From positions 1,240,001-1,304,000 of the forward strand of contig JARFIW010000884.1 in assembly GCA_036346225.1 (NCBI GenBank): a stretch of 64,000 bases of DNA. Direction: 5' to 3'. The notes under the pieces are model-generated. The model did not search any database and had not been told where the DNA came from. It worked only from the letters and a program-made list of their open reading frames with translations. Origin of the DNA: Platerodrilus igneus (taxonomy: Eukaryota > Arthropoda > Insecta > Coleoptera > Lycidae). Below are positions 10,597 through 23,345 of the stretch, one piece after another. Both the position numbers and the translations under genes were made by a program. Every line of letters begins with the position of its first letter. The first letter of the stretch is position 1.

Positions 10597-13500
10597 GAGA
10601 TATATTGCTAAAATTGATAGCAGCCTCTCCCGAGTGTGTATTTATTTAATTTTTTTTTAATTATGCTATTATTCTGTTCAAATGATACGACTTGCTTGTC
10701 CTTTTGTTGTTTTTCTTTTATGTTAAAATTTTTGTCAGCATAAATTTGGTATTGTTTTCCATTAAAGATTTTTTTTGGTCGTTGTACTTTAACTTTGTAA
10801 ACCACGTTACAAAAGCAAAACTTTGAAGTAGAAAGATAAATGTTATAACTTCTGTAAAGTGTGAAAAGCTGAATTAAAATAACCAACATTCAAAATAATT
10901 ACCAATAGATACTCTTAAGGAAACTACCCTCTTTCATCTTTGTTCATGATTACCGTTCTTTGTGTATTGTCTGTATGCGTCGCAGTAGTTATCCTAGTAG
11001 TTTATGATATAAAATGGCTTATAAATGTAGTGCAACTAATATATTCCCCAACGGAATGTTTCGGGCAAGAATCTAAATATCACTTAATCTACCAACTATT
11101 ACAGTACATGAAGCAGTTTCTAAGTTCAAATTACATTGCACTCGGTGTGCTTGTGACAAACTAGTAGAGAAGTTATAGGTTATATGAAGACCCAATGCGG
11201 ATGGATGGAGTTATGCTATAGTGACATGTAATACTTGAATTTGAATGGACGCTAATTTGATGCAATAAATGTTAATAATCCGAAATATTACGATATGTAG
11301 GTTAGGTTGTAATCGTGATTAATAATACGTGTTTCGTCGATTTGATTAGTTTCTAATACGCACGAAGCAAGCCCGGAATACGCATTATTATTAATCATTA
11401 TTCCAGCCGTAAAAGCCGTCAACTTAATAATAAACCAAAACGACGGTCAATACAGCTTTTATTGTCCGCATTCGATCGTCCTTTAAAAATACAAATTTTT
11501 GTTCACGCCGTAATTGGCACTGAACACTACCTACTGAATCTAGATTAATTAATTAATTAATTATTATTATTAATTAATTATTAATAAATAATTAATAATA
11601 ATTATAAATTAATTATTAATAATTAATCATGTAAAAATGTTCTTATTGTATTTTCCTGTACTACTTAAAGAATAAAAGCTCTGGTTCCAGGCAGCTTAGC
11701 CCGTTACCATACAACAGTCTAACGAAATAATACTTCAACGTTGTGTAAATTTCCTAATAAAACTATTTCCACCTCACATATTGAATTAACAAGTACATAT
11801 TTCAAAATTATAAAAATTTTTATTTAATCATAATTTCGTTGTAGTTCCTATTTTTTACAAAAAAGGAAATTATAAAGACGTTCAGAAACACCAATGAAAC
11901 ACGCCTCTTAGGTTACCAACTCACGCAACACGCAAGTTCAACACCCTTTTATTTATTTACGTTTCCTGTGTTATCATTTTATGGATTCTCCACCGACGCG
12001 ACGGTAAAATCAAGGCACACGTGAATGATATTCTTATTGCACCACCCGTAAATAAAATAATCATACACAGCCGCGCGCGGCAGAACCCGAACCGGGTAAC
12101 CTTACTAGAGCTATATCTTTAAGTTGTTACGTTTCGACTCTTTAACTTTTGTTTCCGACTTTAACTGCTGTACTCGTCGACCGTCAAGTCGTTTTGCAAT
12201 TACTCTCATTCTCTACGTCAAGCTTATCATGAGGTCACGCTTTATCTGCGTGTCTTATTTTGTTTTTACATATTACAAGCACGCGTATATTGTGGTTATC
12301 TAATATATCTCTCTGTTGCTGCTATCGGCAATTTGTTACATTGTAAATATTGACAATGTCGTATTGTCTAGTTTCTTCGCTTTACACCTATCGGCAGTGT
12401 TTTTTTTAAATCTTATCTTACTAAATTTCACTTACATTACTGCAGCTGCTGCCTTTATGTGGTTTAATTTATTATTGTAATAAAATCAATTTTATACCGC
12501 CCGGTTACAATTTAAATAATAATTGCATTTCTTTTTTAATCAAACTTTAAAATATCTCTAAATAGTTTGTTACTACATAAAAGCATTTTTATATTAACAC
12601 GCGAACGAATAATCTCATTTCTATGTAACCACTAATTATTCTAAAAGGTTTTGATCAGCAGAGTACGCTTACTTAAATAGCACGATAATGTTACAAAAGA
12701 TAACTATTGTAATTATAGTATGTTTGCACGATTTTATTGTCGGGACGGATGACAATTGTCTATTGTAATTCTCTTTCTATGAAAGTTGCCTAGTTGCCTC
12801 TTTTCAATACGTCTTGTTCAGTTGTCTTCAATGCGTTCTGTTTGAATGTTTTCAATTGCGTTTTTTAAACGAGTTTTTGTTCGGGGTTATTACGTTTTAC
12901 CATGTATTGTAAAAGAAATAATTTTATAGCTTTTGGGGGTTATAGTTTATTATCTGAATTATCCTTCTAGAAACCAAAGAATTGAAATGTTATGCTTAAT
13001 TAACAATTTCCTCCATCCCTAAATTAATAGTATTGTTTTCTTATCTGTTTTATACTTAAAGTAACGCCTATGCGTTACGCCTTTTCCACTTCGTCGACAA
13101 AATACTTGGAATTTGTACTAGGGAACGATATACTGCTGCAAACATCATTGATTGGTGTTTGTTTTAAAAGATAACTTGTGTTGTTTAATATTATCACTAG
13201 AGTTGATAACATTAAATTTAATAAAATTATTGAAATAAATAATAACTACGCCGCCACCAGAACTTCTATCCTAGCGTACTATTGTCTAACCCAAGATATT
13301 GGCGTTATTAAATGAAACTTGGTGTGTACCTGTTTTTAGGGATGCTGAAGAGAATGGCATAGAAAAAAATGAACAAAATCACTAAAGCTTTTTTTTAAAT
13401 TTTCGACCCTGAAAAACCGTTGTAGTAGGCATTGTCTGATCACTAATATAATCGTCTTGTCCCAAAATACGGTTTTATATGCCATAGATTTTATAAAAGA

Positions 13501-13871
13501 AACGGATCAAATCGAATCACAAATAAAAAATTGGCATGGGTGTTTCGGTTCAAAATGGGACAAACTAGCGACGCCACAAGAAGGTTTGTTATTTTTGCCA
13601 ACAAATTTTGCTATAACATTTCGCAGATCTCAAATGCAGAACATACTTGCATAGCCATCTACGATTTTGTTTCGAACCAACTTTTATACCTCCACGTGTT
13701 TGGCATCTGATGGCGATACTATTTACTTCTGCCATATTACTAAAGCTCCTTCGAACTTATATCAGTATAATAGATTCGATTATTTTATAGGGTTATTAGA
13801 AACTAGTCTATTCTGACTAGGCTCAAAGAAGCCGGAGCCGTTCAGTAAATGGTTCTTTCCCTTATGAAGCA

Positions 13872-13872
<1 letters not shown>
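10597..13872. other. Long non-coding interval
   Basis: No convincing gene. A purely A/T stretch rich in TTAATTAA and TTATTA lies at about 11,543-11,630. The 65-74 codon open frames (10,940-11,164; 13,457-13,654) match nothing I recognise and are no longer than expected by chance here. Confidence 0.5.

Positions 13873-13914
<42 letters not shown>
13873..13914. repeat. (TA)n microsatellite, left edge of inverted pair
   Basis: About 40 bp of TA dinucleotide directly abutting TTGCTGTG, the first bases of repeat unit 1. Confidence 0.95.
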
Positions 13915-13917
<3 letters not shown>

Positions 13918-15908
13918 CTGTGATAAAGGGTTGTTTAAAGGTGTACTTTATAGTAAAGGTCGTTTAGGAATTAGAAATTACCATAGGAAGCAGAAAACTG
14001 CAGTTATGTAATAGAAAATTGAGAAATGGAGATGGTTTGTAAATAGTAAGCAGTCAACACCCTGTATATAAAGTATAAATACTTTTAAGCGACGCAAATA
14101 GACACAGGAAGACGCATAGTTAGCGTAGGAATAAGGAAGACATGCATTAAGTAAATAGTAAATATTTAACACCCTGTAGATAGAGTTTTAGTTACTTTAG
14201 GCAATGCAAATAATGATATTTTTCAGTGGAAGCACGCGTATTTTATAAGTAAACATAAAGAGTAATTAAACACGCATTCAAAAGAGTTCCAAACATTTAG
14301 GTTAATACGTAGATAAGAAATAGAGCTTCAAGAAGCATAGTGTAAATGCGTACAAGTAGTTAATAATTGTGATAAAGAGAGGTGATTAAAAATTGCGTAA
14401 ATAACAGGCAGATATGAAAATTAAAAGTCGAATTGCATCAGTTGTTTATGTACAACATGGAAAAGCGATTAGATTCGTCAAAACACCGCATGTCTGATAA
14501 CGAGGCACCTGCGACCAGGCTACAATTATTTGAAAGCATACAAAATTACATCAGAAACTACTTTAAATGCAAAGATTTGATTGGTTAAAATGAGCGACGA
14601 GTTTGTAGACCATACCCACTGACGGAGTAGGAGATCAATGATATATTAACAGGTACAGTGATAACGAACTCAGTTTTCAACTCAACAAAGGCCGAAGTGC
14701 GCCACTCTGAAACAAAGTGTGATACGTAATAATAATTTAAAGTGAAAAGTTGTATTAGTGCGACCAAGATGAAAATTATGATTGCCGATTAAACGTAAGT
14801 AGATTTTGGGGAATTTATTTTAAACTAAAACAATAATAATAGGGCTCTGAGTCCGGGGAGAATAATAAGAAATCTGAGTCCGTGGAGAATAATAATACAA
14901 TTTCTGAGTCCGTGGAGAATAATAATACAATTTCTGAGTCCGGGGAGAATAATCCAATGCTAAGTTTGGGGAAATGGATAAGAAGTAATAAGTCTGAATG
15001 AGATGACAATAAATTGGGGTGCATAGGTATAAGTTTAATAATGGTAGTCCAAAGGGCGATAACAATAATTTAAATGCAATGGTTTAAGCGTGTGGATATA
15101 CAATATTTCGAATGGGCATGTAATAATCCTGAATTGGGGGATAATAATTTTTATTCAAATGGATGGTAGAATGCATGGAAAATATTAGCTGATAATGGAT
15201 GCGTAATTGCGAGAAAAAAATAGCGAAGAAAATAGACCAGGTTAGATTTTTAGTTATAAGACATTATTTTTCTATTTTTTTTTTATTTGAATATTGAATT
15301 TGCTTAATATAAATGAATGTGAGGAAGTCAACAAAAACAGAGAACTTGCATACGTATAAAGTGCGTCATACGATAAAAGGTTTTGAACATTTCAAGCTTT
15401 TTTTTTTCAAACATTAGGGTTTTTTTTGGTGACTTTAGATTTGATTAAAAAGTATATGATTTTTGACAAATGAGATTTACAACATTAATTAATTGAAAAG
15501 GGTATTTTAAATAATTTACAAAAACTGTACATAATATTCGTTTCACTATATAGAATCGAATTAACTTCTTTATATAATTCTAAATAAATGCTAGTTGAGG
15601 TCATAAGATAAAGTTAATGGGAGTGATTTGAAAATCGAAACAATAAAGGAAGAGCTATAAGTTGAATACGCCATTGATAACGAGTAAGGCGGTAACATAT
15701 CAAATTTTGTTATTGGTCGACAAGGTAGAGACACGATAAAATCCAGTTAAGTTCCTGGAGGGAGTTCATAGCAATATTTATATGACAGCCCAACGTCTGA
15801 GATTGATAAATCCAGTTAATACATACGCGAAAATTTAGAGAGCATAGCAATAATAATAAGGCGGCCCAACGTCGGGGCTCGATAATTCCAATTCCTGTTA
15901 ATGCATAG

Positions 15909-15910
<2 letters not shown>
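13915..15910 (+). repeat. Non-coding repeat unit 1 of a head-to-head pair
   Basis: About 2.0 kb beginning TTGCTGTGATAAAGGG and ending ATGCATAGCAA, so the ends form a short inverted repeat (TTGCTRTG...CATAGCAA) flanked by TA repeats. The inverted copy is at 15,971-17,336. Matching blocks include GGGTTGTTTAAAGGTG/CACCCTTAAACAACCCC, ACCCTGTATATA/TATATACAGGGT and ATACGCCATTGATA/TATCAATGGCGTAT. There is no open frame. It is probably a non-autonomous TA-targeting element, but the superfamily cannot be set. Confidence 0.75.
14845..14960. repeat. 30-bp tandem repeats inside unit 1
   Basis: GAGTCCG recurs with GGAGAATAATAA at 14,849, 14,875, 14,905 and 14,935 (26-30 bp spacing). The inverted unit has a different local array of 24-bp units (CTTAGATTTATTGTCGTCCAA) at about 16,758-16,812, so arrays evolved separately in the two copies. 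Confidence 0.85.
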
Positions 15911-15949
<39 letters not shown>

Positions 15950-15970
15950 ATATATATATATATATATATA
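15911..15970. repeat. (TA)n microsatellite at the symmetry centre
   Basis: Two TA runs separated by GCAA at 15,947-15,950, sitting between the two inverted units. Confidence 0.95.
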
Positions 15971-17336
15971 TTGCTATGTATTAACTGGATTTGCTATGAA
16001 CTCCTGGAACTATCGTTCGATTACGTTGGATGTCCAATTAAAACTTGTTATGATAACGCCGAACTCGGTATCAATGGCGTATTCTACTTATAACTCCACC
16101 TCTCTGTGTTTATCTCAATCAAGTTACACTCCCACTAAGGTTATTATTCTGCCTCGACTAGTATTTATTTTGAATTATAAAATGAAGTTAAATCAATTCC
16201 ATATAATAAAAAGAAATATTATATACAGGTTTTTGAAGATTAATAAAATACACTTTTCAATCAATCAATATTATAAGTCATATTTATCTCAAAATCATAT
16301 GTTCTGCTATCAATCTAAAGTCACCAAAAACTATTCTTTTTATCAAAAGAAGCCTGAAACGTTCAAAACCCCTTTATTATATTACGTACTTTCAACGTAT
16401 GCAAAAGTTTGTTGCTGACTCTGTTACACTCTTTTATATTAATTAAGCAATTCAATATTCAAATTCAAATAAAAAAAAAATGTCTTAAAACTAAAAAGAT
16501 CTAACCTGGTCTGTGTGCTTCTTCATTTCCTTCTCGCAACCAAAATTATCGACGCATCCATTATCAACTAACATCCCTTAGAATTTTCCATGCATTATTA
16601 TACTATCCATTCGTATTCGAAATTATTCTCCACCAATTCGGAATTATTATATACCCATTTGAAATATTATCTATCCACACGCTTGAATTATTACATTTAA
16701 ATTATTGTCATCACCCTCTGGATTATTATTGACAGACTTAGAGTTTTTTTTCACCAAACTTAGATTTATTGTCGTCCAACTTAGATTTATTGTCGTCCAA
16801 CTTAGATTTATTACATCTCCCTCGAATTATTCTCACCAGCCTCTGACTTAGAATTATTGTTATCACATTTAGATTTTCAAGTATGTTTGTTTATTCACGC
16901 ATTTTTAATCACATTTACTATCAAAAATTGTTAATTGTTTCTACGCACTTACACAACGCTTCTTTAAGTTTCATCTCTTATATCCGTATTATCATAACTA
17001 ATTAGAATTCTTTTTGAATGCGTGTTTAATTACATGAACTATGCTCACTTCTAAATACGCTTGCTTCTACTGAAAAATATAGTTAAATATTTGTTATTTA
17101 CCTAATGCATGAATTACTTATTTCTATGCTAACTATGCGTCCTATTGTTACTATTTGCGTCGCTTAAAACTACTTATACTCTATATACAGGGTGTTGACT
17201 GCTTACTATTTACAAACTATCCCAATTTCTCAATTTTGTCTTAAATAAATGCAGTTTTCTGGTTTCTATTATAATTTCTGATTACTACATGACCATTGCT
17301 ATAAAATACACCCTTAAACAACCCCTTATCACAGCA
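15971..17336 (-). repeat. Non-coding repeat unit 2, inverted copy
   Basis: Reverse-complement relative of unit 1, 1,366 bp against 1,996 bp. It begins TTGCTATG and ends CACAGCA before a TA run. Homology spans the whole unit with many substitutions and indels, so the duplication is old. The 157-codon open frame here (15,945-16,418) starts in the TA run and follows repeat sequence, so I do not call it a gene. Confidence 0.75.
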
Positions 17337-17337
17337 T

Positions 17338-17371
<34 letters not shown>
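17337..17371. repeat. (TA)n microsatellite, right edge of inverted pair
   Basis: TA dinucleotide run directly after unit 2, matching those at 13,873 and 15,911. Confidence 0.9.
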
Positions 17372-17372
<1 letters not shown>

Positions 17373-17374
17373 AA

Positions 17375-17612
17375 AGGTAGTTAATTACACAAGGTAAGTT
17401 GATAAATACTAACGACGTGTTATTGTTAATGAGATGAAATAATAACTTAGACTTTTTTGCAAAGCGTTTTCCAATTACGCCACCGAGGCCGATGAAGACA
17501 AATGTAAGATTTACAAATCTATATCATGTGCATAACCATACTTCAACCTAACTTTCAATTTGTCAATCATATCTGACAGTGTCATGTTTTTGACTTATGC
17601 TCAAAATTACGA
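17375..17612. repeat. Degenerate dispersed repeats
   Basis: 17,375-17,475 resembles 21,205-21,285 (shared GAAATAATAACTT...TTTTTTGCAAAGC). 17,500-17,600 resembles 27,830-27,920 (shared TCATGT, ATATYTGACARTGTCA, TTTTTGACYTATG). They are old interspersed repeats of unknown type with no open frame. Confidence 0.5.
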
Positions 17613-17624
17613 CTTTATCATCAT

Positions 17625-18165
17625 CATCATTAAGTCTTCAGTCCTGGAACTGGTTAGACACATACCCTCATTGTTTCCTATTTTGAACTAACCTACACAT
17701 TTTCCTGAAATTTGCACAGTCTGCATCTATCACTTTCTGATCTAGGTCTACATCTACCTCCTCTTTCCTATTTCTGCTTGTAATATATCCCATACTATTC
17801 CCCAAGAATGCCTTAGAACGTTTTCTGCCCTTCTGTATCTCCTATTTTTTCCCACAGATATCTTTATTCTCCTACTATTTCTATAACCTATTTGTTATTA
17901 ACTTTGTCTGTTCGTGCTATCATCCTCATAAATCTGAAGCACAACATTCCAAGAGATTGCTACCGTTTTTCTGTCTGCTTTTCCTATTGCCCGTATTTCA
18001 TAGGCATACTGTGCTGTGCTCCACACATATTCTTTCAACAATTTTTTTCTTGTTTCTATGTTTGTTGTCTTTGGTCATAAGCGCTGTTCTTTCTTGTTAG
18101 ATGCAGTTCGGTCCGTTTTTATTGTTTTACAATTACATTCCCTATTTCTCCGACATTCAGTGTTT
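17625..18165 (-). mobile_element. LINE 3'-end fragment, second subfamily
   Basis: Reverse-strand 3' end that begins at a (TCA)n tail next to AAGTCTTCAGTCC. It covers the C-terminal coding remnants, then CTGTGCTCCACACATA and the TTTCTATGTTTGTTGTCTTT segment also seen at 40,990-41,045 and (forward) 22,640-22,700. At about 18,090-18,165 it joins LINE 3'-UTR sequence directly, so the copy is internally rearranged. Confidence 0.7.
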
Positions 18166-18176
18166 GTAATGGGGGA

Positions 18177-18470
18177 GGCGGCTCCGTGGCGTAGTGGTAT
18201 GTGTGTGACTACTACGCCCAAGGTCCCGGGTTCGAATCCCGACACGGCCCGCTTGAACAACGTTAGGCGAGCATTTTTCACAAAAATACTCCGTCGTTCG
18301 GATAAGAAGTAAAATGGAGGTCCCGCGTGTGTGTTATCACGCACGTTAAAGATCCCTACCTTGCTTCAAACAGCAAGGACTCGGCAAAATTAAAAATTTT
18401 TCCGTTAAAAAAAACCCGCTCCCTGACCAGTGTAGTACCTTTGGGTGGAGCATTGGAAAATCAGATGTAG
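18177..18470 (+). mobile_element. tRNA-derived SINE, full length
   Basis: The tRNA-like head (18,177-18,250) has A box TGGCGTAGTGG at 18,187-18,197 and B box GGTTCGAATCC at 18,229-18,239, the internal RNA polymerase III promoter. A body of about 220 bp ends near GCATTGGAAAATCAGATGTAG. It lies within LINE 3'-UTR sequence: the left flank ends CGACATTCAGTG and the right continues ATGTGAAAGAGGTTAAGC. It is not an independent tRNA gene: the tRNA folding is poor and three other copies share its body. Confidence 0.88.
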
Positions 18471-18640
18471 GGTATGTGAAAGAGGTTAAGCAGCCTGTGG
18501 CTACCATGATCCCCCAACACTTAGACATTTGCCGAATTAATAGTTTTCCAGTAAATCCTATCACACGATTAACATTATTCGAGAATATTGCACAACCAAT
18601 ACCTGTAGTTGCTTATAATAATCATCATGTTTAAGTACAG

Positions 18641-20400
18641 TTATTTTTTGTCATCAGTTTTCCATCTTGGGACTGGTTGGACGCGTACGCCATTTCTATT
18701 CTGAGCTAGCCTACACATTTCCCTGAAATTTCTACAGCCTATATACAGGCTTTCCCCTTTTTCTATTGTTTTCTCCATTATCACGCTCAGGGCGAAAATA
18801 GCTGTCTGTGTTGCCCTGTTTTGCCTAAACCCAAATCGATCTTCTCCTAGTAGTTCTTCAGCTCGTTTTTCCATTCGTCTTCGTACAATTTTAGTTAATA
18901 TTTTTGACACATGTGCTGTCAAACTTATTGTTTGAAAATTTTCACATCTATCCGCACCTTTCTTTTTAGTATAGTTACCATGATGTTACGTTTAAAATCT
19001 TTGGGTATCTCGCCTGTCTCATACATATAGCTTACAAGTTGGAAGAGACGTTTTGTTACTGCTTGTCCAGCGGCTTTTAGAGTTTCTGCTTGCAACTTAT
19101 CTGTACCCGGTGCCTTATCATTTTCAGACCCCTTAATGCTAATTGAAACTCGTCTAAGTATAGGATATCCCAAGTCATCATTTTTAATCTTTGCTGTTCT
19201 AATGCTGTTAGTTCTTCCCCTGCATATAAATTTTCTATATATTTTTGCCATCTACCCACTTTCTCTACATTTTTAATAATTTCGTTTCCTCCCGCTTCCG
19301 TATATTTTTGCTATATGGTTTTATATCCCTTAAATTCGTTCTAATTAATGTGTATGCTTCATCTGTTTTTCCTATTTCCATCTTAGTTTGTACCTCTTTG
19401 CATTTTTCATCAATCCATTGTTCTTTAGCTCTCTTGCATTTGCGAATAATTTTCTATTTTATGGCTTTATATTTCTGTTTTCCTGTTTCGTCTGATCTAT
19501 TTTTGTATTTTCGCTATTCTTCTATTAAATTCAGGATATTCTTTGGTATGCATGTTTTCTTATTTTCTTTTGTGTATACCCCAGAATATCTCTGGCCGCC
19601 ATGTCTAAGCTGGATTTAATGTTATTCCATTCTGTTTCTACTTCCTTAGAATACAAAATTTTCCCGATATCTTTCATCAATGCATTCGACTTTTTTTCTA
19701 ATCTTTCGTGGATATCTTTATCTTTTAATTTCTCAAAGTCAAAGTGCCCTTTTCCGTTTCTTTTTTTTTAATTTTTTAATTTTAGTGCGGCCTTCATAAT
19801 TACGATGTTGTAATCAGCTTCTGTATCTGCTTCTGGGTATCTTCTACAGCATTTTACTTGATTCTTAAACCGTTGTCTAACAAGAATGTAATCTATTTGA
19901 TATCTTCCTATATCTCCTGACATCTTCCACGTGTATCGTTTTCTTGCATGATGTTGATATAATGTATTTGTGATGATTAAGTTGTTCTTGTTGCAAAATT
20001 CTACCAGCCTATTTCCTTCTCGTTTTTCGTACTTAAACCAAATAAACCCACTACTGCTCCTTCCCTACCCTCATCTACCATTGCATTAAAATCCCCCGTA
20101 ATTATGAAATTTTCATGTTCCTTTACGTATCTTAGTATTTCTTCGATATCTTTGTAGATCGCTTCTACCTCTTCGTCACTGTAGCTAGGGGTGTGCATGT
20201 ATACTTTTATTATTACTGTATTTACCTGTTTAGTTTCTAATCTAGCTATGAGTGCTCTTTCGTTCTTTGGTAAGTAATTTTCTACACAGTGGCCTATCTT
20301 TTTTCGCATAACTATCCCCATTCCAGAATTTCCTTCCTCTGCTTCTGTATGAATTATCCTGAAGTCTCCACTCTAAAAATTCCCCATCTGCCCACCGAAC
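18641..20400 (-). pseudogene. Broken LINE endonuclease-RT (copy C)
   Basis: The endonuclease segment at 20,321-20,001 has VNTVIIKVYMHTPSYSDEE and ITGDFNAMVDEG. RT pieces at 19,251-18,925 and 18,922-18,641 carry KAPGTDKLQAETLKAAGQ, SKILTKIVRRRMEKRAEE and the internal deletion junction. Frames change repeatedly. Confidence 0.8.
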
Positions 20401-20571
20401 TTCGCTGATCTCTACTATGTCTAATGCTAACCCATTTATTTCAGTTTTCATACTTTTAACATTCCATGCTCCAACTCGCAAAATGTTCCCGGCTCTTATT
20501 CTGAACTTTCCGATCGCATCCTCCGAAGTAATCACTTCTCGGAGATCCGAATGGTGGACTATTTTAACTCC

Positions 20572-20825
20572 AAGGTCCCGGGTTCGAATCCCGACACGGT
20601 CCGCTTGAAAAATGTTAGGCGAGCATTTTTTACAAAAATACACCCTCCTTCGGAGGAGAGGTAAAATGGAGGTCCCGCATGTGAGTGTTGTCACGCACGT
20701 TAAAGATCACTACCTTGTTTGGAACAGCAAGGGTTCGGCAAAATTTCAAATTTTCCAGGTAAAAAAACTCGCTTCCTGGCCAATGTAGTACCTTCGGGTG
20801 GAGCATTGGAAAATCACATGTAAGA
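20572..20825 (+). mobile_element. 5'-truncated SINE with 14-bp target duplication
   Basis: The same SINE family as 18,177 but lacking the first part of the tRNA head, so the A box is gone; it starts at AAGGTCCCGGGTTCG. It is flanked by ACTATTTTAACTCC at 20,558-20,571 and again at 20,826-20,839, within LINE copy C. A 5' truncation with a 14-bp direct repeat is the signature of LINE-driven target-primed insertion, and it dates the SINE later than LINE copy C. Confidence 0.93.
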
Positions 20826-21289
20826 ACTATTTTAACTCCGGAATATTTTATTCTAGAGAATGCCATCATGTTTATTACAATTTAAGTACGCAGTGTACTT
20901 GGGAAGTAATGTGATGGTTTCCCGTTGCCTTCCACATTGCGGTAGTGTGTTTTAGACTGCCATACCGACCCCCTATGGACTCTGCCAATCTAAGTATCTA
21001 AAGAACCGCTGCCCTCTTTCGAGGACCTGTCTTAGTCTGGTTCCTCACTAAAGACCCTACTATTTTGGTTGAACCTGTAGTTTGGCTTTTTAGCTCATTA
21101 GAACATGCAAGCCATTCCACCTGTTCTAGTAATCTAGAACTTCGGCAAGGTGCAGGTCCATTCGGAACGGTTACGGCTATATGGCAAGTATTAAATATAT
21201 AAATTATATTAGGTAGTTAAATACTAATGACGCGTTACAGTTAATAAGAAGAAATAATAACTTTTTTGCAAAGCCCAAATTATTATTTC

Positions 21290-22635
21290 AAATAGAACTA
21301 GTAATTGAAAGATGGAAAATATAATATAATATTTGGCGTATAACTGTAATTTTGCGCGTCGCTTCCTGTGTACAACTGATTAGTCAAAAACTTGATACTA
21401 TCAGATATGATAAACAAAAATGCCAAATGTATAGCTCGACAGATCTCTCTACTCACCGTCGTTTTGCTACTCAGATATTTCCTTAGTTTCCATTCGCCAC
21501 CCTCTCATTTCTTTCTAGGCGCTTATAGGGCTTTTATCCTAATTGAGTCGTTACAAATAGATAGTTACAAAATTTTTTCCATATTGGTATTGGAATGTAT
21601 ATAAATTCATGTATATAGTTTTTATTATACTGTAGCTTATTCTTGCTGGTATAATTTGGTGACTATGAAGTAGGGAATTAGCTTTCTAGTGTTTAAATCG
21701 TAAATATCCCATTCTGCTCGATATGAATAATTTTAATTGAACACCGACCAGCCAAAATATTATTTAATAACCTCAGTTTAAACTATGATGACGCTTAGAT
21801 TACTCTAAAAGCGTGTTGATACCTTGAACTACTAGTGCTTTGAATAGTTTTTGCCAATTTATCTTTAATTACAAACTCATAAAAAGTATTCTCTGGTCCT
21901 TTTGAAAGAATAACATATATCACGTTTCAGAGTTTTCGTATATATTTCACGCACCTTGTGAATCGTACTAATGCGGAATACAAACTTCCTATTTTTTAAT
22001 GTCGAATGGTTCTGGTGTTACACTTTATTTCCCGCGTTTGCTATAAATCACTATGGGTTTACGTTGCATGGCGCATATTTATTAGATGTCAAGTTTTGTT
22101 TATGCAGAAGTGTGTAATAATAAATCATCGAATTATTATTATTATGCATTAGATATTGTAGTAGAAAACTTAAGTTTGTTACAAATGTATTGCATATTTG
22201 CTGTTTACTGTTAACTTCCACACTATAGGTAGTAAAATGGTATTTATATCATTTTGATGTACATTTAACATATTACTGGCTCGTCTGCACTAATTTGCAT
22301 TATTTGGCCTACAATTTTCAAGCATTCATATAAGTGTAGTACATATCAGAATAATTTCTTCGACTCCTTTATATTGATATAATTATACAGCAACATCGTT
22401 ATTTTCTAACAATTTAGTTGCTCATACTATAGACACTTCCAGTCTTGGTAATAACGTTTATTCAAATAGTTTAATTCTTAAGATAACCTGCAAATGCCGT
22501 CCAGCCATGTTGCTTAAATATTTGTTTAATTTATTGACTTTGTAATAATCAATCTAGCATTAGAAACTTCTCTCTATGTTGAAGAATTTATTGTAAATTT
22601 TATCAATATATATCAAAAATTGTCTTTATATGATG
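21290..22635. other. Non-coding interval
   Basis: AT-rich; the 70-codon open frame at 21,392-21,604 resembles nothing known. No gene called. Confidence 0.5.
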
Positions 22636-23345
22636 TTATGTGCTCAAAGACCACAAACATAGAAACAAGGAAAAGATTGCTTAAAACATATGTGTGGAGC
22701 ACAGCACTACATGGCTGTGAAGCCTGAACAGTAGGAGAAGCAGACAAGAAAAAGGTAGAAGCCTTTGAAATGTGGTGCTACAGACGTATGATGAAGATAT
22801 CGTGGACAGACAAAATTAAGAACAAAGAGGTACCAGAAATGGCGGGGGAAGGAAGAAATATGTGGAAAACAATAAAAAAATAGGAGAGATAGGATGATAG
22901 GCCACATACTAAGACATGAGGGAATAGTGCGGAGTATATTAGAAGCAGAGATAGGAAAAAAGAGAAGTAGAGGTAGAACTAGGTTAGACTACCGCACACA
23001 GATAGTGAAAGATGTAGGCTGTAAGAATTTCAGGGAAATGTGTAGGCTAGCTCAGAATAGAAATCAATGGAGGTACGCTTCCAGCCAGTCGCAAGATGGA
23101 AAAACTAATGACAATAATAATTACTGCACTTAAACATGGTGCTTATTATAAGCAACTACAGATATTGGTTTTGCAATACTCTCAACTAATGTTAATGGTG
23201 CGAAAGGATTTACTGGAAAACTATTAATACGACAAATGTCTAAGTGTTGGGGATGCTTGGCAGCCACAGGCTGCTTAACCCCCTTCACATACCAATGAAT
23301 TTCGGTGGAATAGGGCATATAATTAGAAAACAGTAGAAGGGAATC
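22636..23345 (+). mobile_element. LINE copy D, 5'-truncated 3' end
   Basis: Starts in the C-terminal coding region at TGCTCAAAGACCACAAACAT. It includes an open frame at 22,894-23,133 (MIGHILRHEGIVRSILEAEI...) and the 3' UTR ending near AGAAAACAGTAGAAGGG. Close to copy A in sequence. Confidence 0.85.

Larger units (their letters stand above)
18475..21165 (-). mobile_element. LINE copy C (RTE/CFDP2-like), internally deleted, with SINE insertion
   Basis: Reverse-strand copy of the copy A/B family with its 5' end at about 21,165 and 3' UTR at about 18,475-18,640. The endonuclease and first half of the RT are present. Reading along the element, RT motif A context (GESLYIG) is joined directly to the C-terminal CRNFREMCRLAQNRN near 18,740, so roughly 1 kb including the FADD active site is absent. 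A 5'-truncated SINE interrupts the 5' region at 20,572-20,825. Confidence 0.85.

Noticed and set aside
15945..16418. 157-codon open frame in repeat unit 2
   Set aside because: It starts within the (TA)n run and the inverted sister unit has no matching open frame, so coding is not supported.
18177..18250. Possible tRNA gene (A and B boxes present)
   Set aside because: The same head with the same 220-bp body occurs at 10,291 and in truncated form at 10,130 and 20,572, so it is a SINE, and the cloverleaf is not maintained.
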